A stretch of DNA of 15,258 bases from MGIIb-O2 sp964003245 (GTDB lineage Archaea > Thermoplasmatota > Poseidoniia > Poseidoniales > Thalassarchaeaceae), in NCBI GenBank assembly GCA_964003245.1, contig CAXFIU010000032.1, positions 1-15,258 on the forward strand, read 5' to 3'. The notes under the pieces were generated by a model. The model made no database searches. It worked only from the letters and a program-made list of their open reading frames with translations, and was not told the DNA's origin. A program made the position numbers and the translations under genes. This document shows, piece by piece, positions 6,399 to 13,299 of the stretch; the first letter of the stretch is position 1; the number at the start of each line of letters is the position of its first letter.

Positions 6399-6440
6399 CG
6401 AATAGTTGGATTGATGAAGGAAAAGCATCTGCCACGCATC

Positions 6441-7625
6441 ATGACCGAGTATCGACTGACCGTACTCCCAGGGGATGGAACAGGTAAGGAAGTTATGGCC
6501 GAGGCTATGCGCGTGCTTTCCGTATTTGAGAAAAATAGCCCAATCTCGTTCAAAATAACAGAAATTCCTTGTGGAGGAGAATACTATCTTGAAACAGGTA
6601 GGGAGTGGCCTGAAGGCTCATTTGAACATTGTCGAGATAATTCAGATGCAATACTTCTCGGAGCTATAGGTTGGCCTGGAGCTCGTCTTCCAAATGGTGA
6701 CCTTGCAGGTGGACAAGTAATTCTAGGCCTTCGTTCTGGATTAAACCTCTATGCTAATGTTAGACCGGTTAAGTTATTCCAAGGCGTGAAACATAAAGTA
6801 CATGGAATCCACAAAGACATATGGGATCCGAACCTTGTAGATATGGTAATGGTTAGAGAGAATACCGAAGGATTGTATCATTCGTTACTGAGACGTATGT
6901 CACAGAAGGCAATAGGTGCGAAAGATGAGAAAATGATTATCGAAAAGTTTCCCGGATTAGATGGTGAGGTTGCTTGGGACCCTCGACCTATCTCACGAAT
7001 AGGTAGCGAGCGTGTGATTAAATTTGCTTTTGACTTAGCAGAACACCGTCAAAAGAAACTTGGAAAGCCTCAGAAAGTTACTTGCGTCGACAAATCTAAC
7101 GTAACAAGAGGGTGTCAACTATTTCGGAAAGTATTTCATGAGATAGCAGAGGAAAAATATCCAGATATTGAGATTAATGAAGCGTATATTGATGCCTTTA
7201 CAATGTGGTTGATTAGAGACCCAGAATCGTTAGATGTTGTTGTATTACCAAATATGTTTGGAGATATTGCTACAGATTTGGCTTCAGTTCTTCAAGGAGG
7301 GATGGGTATGGCAGGAAGTGCAAACCTCGGGCCAAAGCATATGTTATTCGAACCAGTACATGGGTCATCACCTAAACATGCAGGGAAAAATACAGTAAAT
7401 CCTATGGCTACTCTTTCATCGTTACAAATGATGTTTGAAGCACTTGGTTTCCGTAAAAATGATTCTGATTTAGACAAATGTGCAGATATATTAATGCAGG
7501 CAATGGAGGAACATTTTGCTGAAGGTGGTTGTGTAACTTACGATTTAGGAGGCAATGCATCCACCAGCGACGTTGGCACAGCGATTGCCGAACGTTGTGA
7601 GAAACTATTGAAAGAAGCATTCTGA
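6441..7625 (+). CDS. Isopropylmalate/isocitrate dehydrogenase-family enzyme (NAD(P)-dependent beta-decarboxylating)
   Basis: A 394-residue protein from the ATG at 6441, which gives the family start MTEYRLTVLPGDGTGKEV. In-frame TTG 6411 and ATG 6414 are less likely. It oxidatively decarboxylates a 2-R-malate-type substrate. Motifs are LRSGLNLYANVRPVK with R98 and R108, VRENTEGLY with R139 and Y146, DKSN with catalytic K218, YIDAF with D251, FGDIATD with metal ligands D275 and D279, and GSSPKHAGKNTVNP in the coenzyme loop. The substrate-pocket positions before R98 are hydrophobic (V-I-L-G-L), as in 3-isopropylmalate dehydrogenase rather than the Ser/Asn of isocitrate dehydrogenase. The loop has K312 where NAD-dependent LeuB has Asp, favouring NADP. 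It is longer than typical LeuB (330-360). Substrate is unresolved. Its stop abuts that of the next convergent gene. Confidence 0.9.
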   Translation: MTEYRLTVLPGDGTGKEVMAEAMRVLSVFEKNSPISFKITEIPCGGEYYLETGREWPEGSFEHCRDNSDAILLGAIGWPGARLPNGDLAGGQVILGLRSGLNLYANVRPVKLFQGVKHKVHGIHKDIWDPNLVDMVMVRENTEGLYHSLLRRMSQKAIGAKDEKMIIEKFPGLDGEVAWDPRPISRIGSERVIKFAFDLAEHRQKKLGKPQKVTCVDKSNVTRGCQLFRKVFHEIAEEKYPDIEINEAYIDAFTMWLIRDPESLDVVVLPNMFGDIATDLASVLQGGMGMAGSANLGPKHMLFEPVHGSSPKHAGKNTVNPMATLSSLQMMFEALGFRKNDSDLDKCADILMQAMEEHFAEGGCVTYDLGGNASTSDVGTAIAERCEKLLKEAF

Positions 7626-8408
7626 TTACTCATCGGCGCTATTAGAAATAATTTTCAGAGACTCTTTAAGCGCTGAATTATTATTCCAATTCGTAACATT
7701 TGATGAATCCGCGATAACATATTCCAACAATAAATCTGCCATTCTTGACACTTCATCAACTATGGTTACTGTAGCCATCTTAGCACTTCTAGAAAGTGGA
7801 TTTAGATCAACAACCAATACCTCCTTGCCTAGGGAAACCAACACTTCACATCTATCACCATCTTCAAGAGGAACTAAAATGACATCCGCTTTTTCAATAC
7901 CTTCTGAAGAACATATTGCCCTAGGGCCCTCTAAACCCTCAATTCTTCCGTCTTCCTCCCTTCCCAGAATATTAACCGACATTACAGCGACTTCCCAATC
8001 TCCTTTCCATTTGTCTGGATTTTCTTCCTTTGAAACATTCAATCTCTGCAATTCTAAAAAATCATAAAGTAACTTCATTCTTTCTTCAGTTCTATAATAG
8101 ATATTTATTTCAATCGGGCATTGTAAAACTGCAGCAACCCGAATTAGAGCCTTTCCAGCCAGGACAGTAGTATTTCCATTTACAGAAATCACAGGACTCT
8201 TTGCCGAAATTAATCTAGCGGCAGATTCTTTTATCGATAGTTTTGCAATTTCACTAGTTTTTTCTCCCAGAAGATAATCAAAAGCCTCACCTCTTCCATG
8301 CGCTATCATCGCAGAGTCCGCCAGCAATCCTTTCTTTGTTGCTTCAACAATTGTTTTTCTAGAAACCAAAGACTTCCTTCTAGGGTGACTTTTCGGGATT
8401 TCCGCCAT
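7626..8408 (-). CDS. 4-phosphopantoate--beta-alanine ligase (archaeal phosphopantothenate synthetase)
   Basis: A 260-residue protein of the archaeal phosphopantothenate synthetase family (COG1701, DUF137). It joins 4-phosphopantoate and beta-alanine using ATP in archaeal coenzyme A biosynthesis, replacing bacterial pantothenate synthetase. Signature segments are SHPRRKSLVSR (residues 7-17), MIAHGRGEAFDYLLGE (34-49), PVISVNGNTTVLAG (72-85), NIYYRTEER, VILVPLEDGDRCE (176-188), and VVDLNPLSRSAKMATVTIVD (199-218). The ATG at 8406-8408 comes one base after the nadC stop. It is preceded by a Shine-Dalgarno-like GAAGGAGAG with about 8 nt spacing, which decides against an in-frame TTG at 8424-8426. 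It is co-transcribed with nadC, which pairs NAD and CoA synthesis. Confidence 0.95.
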   Translation of the reverse strand: MAEIPKSHPRRKSLVSRKTIVEATKKGLLADSAMIAHGRGEAFDYLLGEKTSEIAKLSIKESAARLISAKSPVISVNGNTTVLAGKALIRVAAVLQCPIEINIYYRTEERMKLLYDFLELQRLNVSKEENPDKWKGDWEVAVMSVNILGREEDGRIEGLEGPRAICSSEGIEKADVILVPLEDGDRCEVLVSLGKEVLVVDLNPLSRSAKMATVTIVDEVSRMADLLLEYVIADSSNVTNWNNNSALKESLKIISNSADE

Positions 8409-8409
8409 C

Positions 8410-9345
8410 TTAATTCTCTCCTTCAATTATTAGTGAGATGTCTAAAGGTTTTACTCCCCTATTCATCGCTGATGTTGATATTAGATCTACGCCACTAGAT
8501 GACCATTCAGAAATACTATCTTTTGTGATTCCGCCAGAACCTTCCAATATACACCATTTCCTCAAATCAAGTTTTTCTAGTTCCGTAACCACAATCCTAG
8601 CATTCATAGGACCCATATTATCAAGTAATAATACTACAGAATCGGTTGTAGAATTTTCTCTCTGTTTTTCAGACCAAGTTTGAGCCGCTAATATCGCCTC
8701 ACTAATATTTTGAACTTCTATAACAGTAAATTTTGAATTTTTCTCCAAATCAATCTCTGAAATTAATTTTTTAATAGCATCATTTTGATCTTCACCGCTC
8801 TCAATTGCCGATGCAAAATCATTTTCTTTCAACATTAGTGCATCTGACCGAAATAGTCTATGTGTCAACCCTCCTCCAATATGGACAGCCCATTTATCTA
8901 AAATTCCCCATTCAGTTTTTCTCGTACAGGCTAATCGAAGATCATTGGAGTCAGATACCCACTCAGATGTAGTAGTAGAAATCCCAGAAAGCCTTCCTAA
9001 TAAATTTAGCATCACTCTTTCTACTTTCAAGATTTCAGAAGAGATTCCAGAAATTTCTAAAATATGTCCCCTTTCTTTTACTAGCTCCCCCTCACTAACT
9101 TTCCAATCATATGAGCAATTCGGAGCATGTTTATCTAACATTCTGTTAATTACAATTTGTCCACAAATTACACCTTTTTCCTTTGCTATCAGTTTACCTC
9201 TCACGAAATTATTTATTCCCCCTTCTTCACTAACATCATCTGCTAGCATAGTTTCAATCCAGCGATCCATTGACCGAGAAAAAATTTCACTAGGAACACT
9301 ATCGTCAACCAATAGTCCAGACCTATCATGAGGAAGGGTCACCAC
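8410..9345 (-). CDS. nadC: Nicotinate-nucleotide pyrophosphorylase (carboxylating), quinolinate phosphoribosyltransferase
   Basis: A 311-residue type II phosphoribosyltransferase that converts quinolinate and PRPP to nicotinate mononucleotide, CO2 and PPi in de novo NAD synthesis. Motifs in order are ERVMLNLLGRLSGIST (109-124), TRKTEWGILDKWAV (141-154) and GGGLTHRLFRSDALMLKEN (157-175). After these come VIEVQN (208-213), LLLDNMGP (239-246), EGSGGIT (268-274) and VDLISTSAMN (286-295). The substrate-binding R and K in TRKT and HR...K are kept. The first ATG (residue 27) would cut off the start of the N-terminal domain, so a GTG at 9343-9345 (or the adjacent GTG at 9340-9342) is taken. A TATA box at 9411-9418 lies upstream. 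The N-terminus is about 20 residues longer than in most NadC. Confidence 0.93.
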   Translation of the reverse strand: MVTLPHDRSGLLVDDSVPSEIFSRSMDRWIETMLADDVSEEGGINNFVRGKLIAKEKGVICGQIVINRMLDKHAPNCSYDWKVSEGELVKERGHILEISGISSEILKVERVMLNLLGRLSGISTTTSEWVSDSNDLRLACTRKTEWGILDKWAVHIGGGLTHRLFRSDALMLKENDFASAIESGEDQNDAIKKLISEIDLEKNSKFTVIEVQNISEAILAAQTWSEKQRENSTTDSVVLLLDNMGPMNARIVVTELEKLDLRKWCILEGSGGITKDSISEWSSSGVDLISTSAMNRGVKPLDISLIIEGEN

Positions 9346-9410
9346 AGTATTGCGAATCTAACATATCACTTCAACCGTCCGAACCATCAATTTACCAATA
9401 AATGATGAAT

Positions 9411-9418
9411 TTTTATAT
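9411..9418 (-). promoter_or_regulatory. TATA box ATATAAAA for the nadC operon
   Basis: Minus-strand ATATAAAA, the same octamer as at 5723-5730, lies in the 98-nt spacer between pcc1 and nadC. Initiation about 25-28 nt downstream predicts a transcript start near 9386-9390, leaving a leader of about 40-45 nt before the GTG start. This makes nadC and the pantothenate gene a unit separate from pcc1. Confidence 0.5.
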
Positions 9419-9443
9419 CCACTTTATCTTCAAGTCATAATTA

Positions 9444-9686
9444 TTAAAGTGAGTTTAGTGTAGATTCTATTGCACCTAAGCATGCCAATAAATCGTCCAC
9501 AGTACTTCGAACTGTAGCCAAATTTTCTCCTGAAACAACAATTTTTAATTGAAAATCTTCTTTATTTTGTATAATTTTTGCATCGAATGTATCTGGGTCA
9601 TCGGCTGAAATTCCAGCCAATAGGGCTTCAATATGGCTACGAGAACCATTTATCTCAAGAGTCGTAGAAACACTCTCCATGGACAT
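9444..9686 (-). CDS. pcc1: KEOPS complex subunit Pcc1
   Basis: An 80-residue protein, the typical Pcc1 length. Pcc1 forms the dimer at the core of the KEOPS complex (Kae1, Bud32, Cgi121, Pcc1), which adds the threonylcarbamoyl group to A37 of ANN-decoding tRNAs. The diagnostic C-terminal segment VRSTVDDLLACLGAIESTL (about residues 59-77) and the alternating beta-strand pattern LKIVVSGENLATVR fit the family. The ATG at 9684-9686 is taken; a second ATG two codons later is possible. It is divergent from hflX with 44 nt between them. The spacer's only TATA-like sequence (around 9700-9710, GCATATCTTT) reads similarly on both strands. Confidence 0.88.
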   Translation of the reverse strand: MSMESVSTTLEINGSRSHIEALLAGISADDPDTFDAKIIQNKEDFQLKIVVSGENLATVRSTVDDLLACLGAIESTLNSL

Positions 9687-9730
9687 CGCAAGACCCTAAG
9701 GCATATCTTTCCTCTTGTCTCCCGTTCTTT

Positions 9731-11095
9731 GTGAGTGGCGACCCAGTTCCGGATGTTCCCTTGTTAGCGGGTATGGGAGGAGTCAATTCTTCGGAATCTC
9801 AAAGTGTTCATTTTGGGCGTAAAGCGATAATACTTACTAGAGAAAAAAATACCAAAGAAATGTCATCTTTAGCCCAAACAATGGGTATAGAAATTGTAGA
9901 TATTATATTGCAAAAAGGTAAACCAAACTCTAGAACATATTTTGGTACTGGTAAATTACAAGAGATTTCAGAAGAATTAAAAATGGCCAGAAAAGGACAT
10001 ATTTGGGAGAAAGTTGACCTTATTTTGATACATAGTAATCTTAAGCCTAGCCAGTTAGTTAATATTAACGATTTAACCTCAATTGAAACTTGGGATAGAG
10101 TGAGATTATTGCTAGAATTATTTACAATTCATGCATCTTCAGTTGAAGCTAGGGTACAAGTTCGTATCGCCAGACTGTTAGCCGATCGTTCAGTTCTAAG
10201 AGAATTGATTCATCGCGAGCATACTGGAGAACGCTTAGGCTTTGGAGCCGGTGGACAGACCGGCTGGAGTAATATAATGACGGCTGTAGGGCATGAAATT
10301 GCCAAACTAAGGCGCAAATTGAAGAAGATGGACACCTCTCTTTCCGAAAGAAGAAGACAAAGGTCGAAATCAGGCGCTTTGACAGTCGGATTGGCAGGCT
10401 ATACAAATGTTGGAAAATCTAGTTTATTTTCAGCACTTTCAGGAAAACCGGTATTAATCAAAAATCAATTATTTTCAACACTAGAAACAACCGTGGGAAG
10501 AATGGCAAATCAACCGAGAATATTGATGGTAGACACAATTGGATTTATTGATAATATACCTGCAGAATTATTGGATTCATTTTCTGCGACATTACAGGAA
10601 TCACTATCTTGTGATATGTTGTTACTACTAGTGGATGCTTCAGATGAACCAGATGAGATTCGTCGTAAACTTGCAACTTCTCGTAGAGAACTTTTCGGAA
10701 GGATTGATGATGGAAATAGCCACAACACAATTGTAGTTCTAACAAAAATAGATCTTTGTACAGATGAAGAAATTCTGGAAGCAAAGGAAATAGTACATTA
10801 TTACAGTCCCTTTGAATCTGTAGCTGTTAGCGCCATAAGTGGACAAGGGATAGATGAATTAAGATCAGGAATAATGACAGTTTTACATGGTCCTCCTGTA
10901 ATAATTAGTGTAAAGCCTCCTCAGAAAGAAGGGGATTTAGAATTAGTTGAACTAATTGCCAGAGTCCATCGTGAAGCTTTGGTTATTAGTGTAGAAGTTA
11001 ATTCAGAAAACACCCAAATTTCAGGTTGGATGGATAAAGCAAATATGGCGAGAATAACCAAAGAACATCCGGTACAAATTCAAATAAATAGTTAA
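9731..11095 (+). CDS. hflX: HflX-family ribosome-associated GTPase
   Basis: A 454-residue HflX/OBG-like GTPase; family members bind the large subunit and can split or rescue stalled ribosomes. The N-terminal HflX domain contains YFGTGKLQEI (70-79) and LIHSNLKPSQ. A basic helical linker covers about 186-212. The G domain shows G1 GYTNVGKS (223-230), a FSTLETT switch I (248-254), G3 DTIGF (268-272), G4 TKID (338-341) and G5 SAISG (367-371). In place of the usual bacterial RGPGETQ loop before the linker it has GFGAGGQTGW (170-179). The start is GTG at 9731; an ATG at 9773 would remove 14 residues but keep the domain intact. No Shine-Dalgarno sequence is seen, so it is likely leaderless. The stop abuts the convergent gene's stop. 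Confidence 0.93.
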   Translation: MSGDPVPDVPLLAGMGGVNSSESQSVHFGRKAIILTREKNTKEMSSLAQTMGIEIVDIILQKGKPNSRTYFGTGKLQEISEELKMARKGHIWEKVDLILIHSNLKPSQLVNINDLTSIETWDRVRLLLELFTIHASSVEARVQVRIARLLADRSVLRELIHREHTGERLGFGAGGQTGWSNIMTAVGHEIAKLRRKLKKMDTSLSERRRQRSKSGALTVGLAGYTNVGKSSLFSALSGKPVLIKNQLFSTLETTVGRMANQPRILMVDTIGFIDNIPAELLDSFSATLQESLSCDMLLLLVDASDEPDEIRRKLATSRRELFGRIDDGNSHNTIVVLTKIDLCTDEEILEAKEIVHYYSPFESVAVSAISGQGIDELRSGIMTVLHGPPVIISVKPPQKEGDLELVELIARVHREALVISVEVNSENTQISGWMDKANMARITKEHPVQIQINS

Positions 11096-11848
11096 TTAAA
11101 TATTGGAAAGAACTTGCATTCTATTATACCATGGCCAGATAACATTATGATTTTCCACGATATCAAAACCATTCAACCCCTGCATCGATCTTAGAATCCC
11201 ATAATTAGCAAAATCAGCGCCATTAGGTCCCCCTCCACCAAAGAATTCTCCATCTATGCCTGAAGACATAGAATCTAATTGAGTTTGTAAGTTTGTACGA
11301 GGAGGTTCATCGAACATTTTTGCACGACTTCTCCCAATCGCTCTCATGACAATAGCGCCTAGCCATTTACTCACAATTCTATCTTTCAAACTAAACTTAT
11401 CTACCTTAGTTACATAGTCTAATGCATGTAGTGATGTGCGATAATTTTTGTAAATCACAGCAACAATACTTTTACCTAAGATATCATTTGAAAAATTCAT
11501 CCATTTATCTTGTTCATTATCTTCTCCTTCTCTAGGGAATTTATTTCCATGCTTCTCATCAATATAGTGTAAGATATCATTAGAATCGTTGACGTGCGTT
11601 CCATCGCTATCTACAAAAACTGGTACTTTTTTCCAATCCGACCATTTTAATTCAGTCTTTTTCATAGGGTCAACTTCAACATTTGAGAAATCAATACCTC
11701 TTGATTTTAACAAAGACTTTACTTTCAATGAAAACGGACATGTCGCATACGTGTAAATAGTAGGTTTCCCATCCATTGATTGTTCAGGAACTTTGTTTGG
11801 TTGAACTCCACCAAAAGGTTCGTCTTCTATCTTTTTTTTCTTAGCCAT
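11096..11848 (-). CDS. Prostaglandin E synthase 2-like / GST-fold protein with glutaredoxin-like N-domain
   Basis: A 250-residue protein with a thioredoxin-fold N-domain and an all-helical GST C-domain. The active-site region is YTYATCPFSLKVKSLL (residues 32-47) with a CPFS motif (C37, S40). It continues NVEVDPMKKTELKWSDWKKV (56-75), the cis-proline in KVPVFVD (P76) and VNDSNDIL (86-93). The C-domain has KNYRTSLHALDYV (134-146) and FFGGGGPNGADFANYGILRS (202-221). This order and wording match PTGES2-type GSTs, whose eukaryotic members have CPFC and bind glutathione and heme; the role in an archaeon is unknown. The ATG at 11846-11848 (MAKKKK) is preferred, while an upstream ATG at 11867-11869 would add seven residues. 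It is divergent from metK. Confidence 0.85.
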   Translation of the reverse strand: MAKKKKIEDEPFGGVQPNKVPEQSMDGKPTIYTYATCPFSLKVKSLLKSRGIDFSNVEVDPMKKTELKWSDWKKVPVFVDSDGTHVNDSNDILHYIDEKHGNKFPREGEDNEQDKWMNFSNDILGKSIVAVIYKNYRTSLHALDYVTKVDKFSLKDRIVSKWLGAIVMRAIGRSRAKMFDEPPRTNLQTQLDSMSSGIDGEFFGGGGPNGADFANYGILRSMQGLNGFDIVENHNVIWPWYNRMQVLSNI

Positions 11849-11994
11849 GATTTCGCGAAAGCAACCCATATGTCAATGTTCTGTATTAGATGTTCATACA
11901 AAAACTAAATCTAGATATTACAATTATCTACAACTACCATTTCAGACGTTACTTTATGAAATCCTATGAAGGAGAAACTCTCGCCTCTTCTATT

Positions 11995-13236
11995 ATGGCT
12001 ACGTTGTTCACCTCTGAATCGGTATCCGCAGGCCATCCTGACAAAGTTTGTGATGCTATTTCTGATGCCATAGTTGATGCATGTCTTTCTATTGATCCAA
12101 TATCAAGAGTGGCAGTTGAGACTATGGTCAAAGGCAAATCAGATAAGGCAGTAATAATGTTAGCGGGTGAAGTAAGTTTATCTGGCAATCCTCCAAACTA
12201 TGAACAAATTGCCAGAGATACAGCTGCAAAGATCGGATACACTTCTCATCAGATAGGAATGGATGCAACTAGTCGAGAATTATGCGATGTTCAGGTACAC
12301 ATTACCACTCAATCGCCAAATATTTCTCAAGGAGTTGACGGAGATTCCGATGATGATGTAGGCGCTGGTGACCAAGGCATGATGTTCGGCTATGCGTGTA
12401 CAGAAACAGAATTTGAAGATGAATTAAGTGGCAGATATTTCCCTCTTCCAGCAGCATTAGCACAAAGAATATGCCGAAGATTAGATATGATTGTACAAAA
12501 TAATGAAATTCCATGGATTAGGCCCGATGGCAAAAGTCAAGTTACTGTAGAATATGATGATTCAGGTAATCCTAGCCATGTCCATACTGTTGTAGTTGCT
12601 ACACAACATGATTCCAAACTTAAAGACAGATTCGATGGAAATGAAGAATTAGAACATCAGTTTGTTACAGATGAGATCCGTAAACACGTTGTTGAGCACG
12701 CTATCCCCTCTCATTGGTTAAGAAATGGGTATCGCCTTGTAGTTAATGGGACAGGGAGGTTTGCAGATCCAGGGGGTCCGTATTCGGATGCAGGAATTAC
12801 AGGCCGTAAAATTATCGTTGATACTTACGGAGGGATGGGTCGTCACGGCGGTGGAGCATTCAGTGGCAAAGATCCAACGAAAGTAGACCGTTCAGCAGCT
12901 TACTATTCTCGCTGGGTGGCTAAACATATTGTGGCATCAGGTTTAGCAACAAGATGTGAAATCCAAGTTGCATATGTAATAGGAGTTTCACAACCTGTAA
13001 GTCTACACGTCAATAGTTTTGGCACCGGATTGGTAAGTGATGAAGAATTAGAACAAAAAATCAACTCTATTTTTGATTTTAGACCTTCAGCTATTGTACG
13101 TGATTTGAAATTGAATGAACCTCGATATAGCCTAACATCATCGGGCGGGCATTTTGGACGCCCTTCCGATTCAGAAGGTCATTTTGAATGGGAAAGGCTA
13201 GATGAGAACAGAATTAATGCTCTGAAATCTAATTAG
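11995..13236 (+). CDS. metK: S-adenosylmethionine synthetase, bacterial/eukaryotic type
   Basis: A 413-residue protein that makes S-adenosylmethionine from methionine and ATP. Clear signatures are TSESVSAGHPDKVCDAISDA (6-25, with H14 and D16), the hexapeptide GAGDQG (123-128), DAGITGRKIIVDTYGGMG (265-282), and GGGAFSGKDPTKVDRSAAYY (285-304), the P-loop-like phosphate-binding segment. This is the bacterial/eukaryotic MetK family, not the divergent archaeal MAT that most archaea carry. It is about 30 residues longer than E. coli MetK. Starts at 11890 and 11956 are in frame, but family similarity begins at the ATG at 11995 (MATLFTSESV). A weak TATA-like CTTTATGAA at about 11951-11960 lies upstream. 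SAM would also be the donor for the methyltransferase-like protein in this window. Confidence 0.96.
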   Translation: MATLFTSESVSAGHPDKVCDAISDAIVDACLSIDPISRVAVETMVKGKSDKAVIMLAGEVSLSGNPPNYEQIARDTAAKIGYTSHQIGMDATSRELCDVQVHITTQSPNISQGVDGDSDDDVGAGDQGMMFGYACTETEFEDELSGRYFPLPAALAQRICRRLDMIVQNNEIPWIRPDGKSQVTVEYDDSGNPSHVHTVVVATQHDSKLKDRFDGNEELEHQFVTDEIRKHVVEHAIPSHWLRNGYRLVVNGTGRFADPGGPYSDAGITGRKIIVDTYGGMGRHGGGAFSGKDPTKVDRSAAYYSRWVAKHIVASGLATRCEIQVAYVIGVSQPVSLHVNSFGTGLVSDEELEQKINSIFDFRPSAIVRDLKLNEPRYSLTSSGGHFGRPSDSEGHFEWERLDENRINALKSN

Positions 13237-13252
13237 TTCCTTTTCAAATTAC

Positions 13253-13287
13253 ATATTTACAACCGATGAGCACTTGAATAGGTTGTA
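13253..13287 (+). promoter_or_regulatory. TATA-like ATATTTA and 7-bp inverted repeat upstream of the ABC-F gene
   Basis: In the 63-nt spacer between metK and the ABC-F gene, ATATTTA (13253-13259) could place a start near 13281. A perfect inverted repeat TACAACC/GGTTGTA (13258-13264 and 13281-13287, 16-nt spacer) overlaps the TATA element and the predicted start, the position expected of an operator. A GGAG at 13292-13295 is 4 nt before the ATG. Confidence 0.35.
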
Positions 13288-13299
13288 TGCCGGAGTAAC

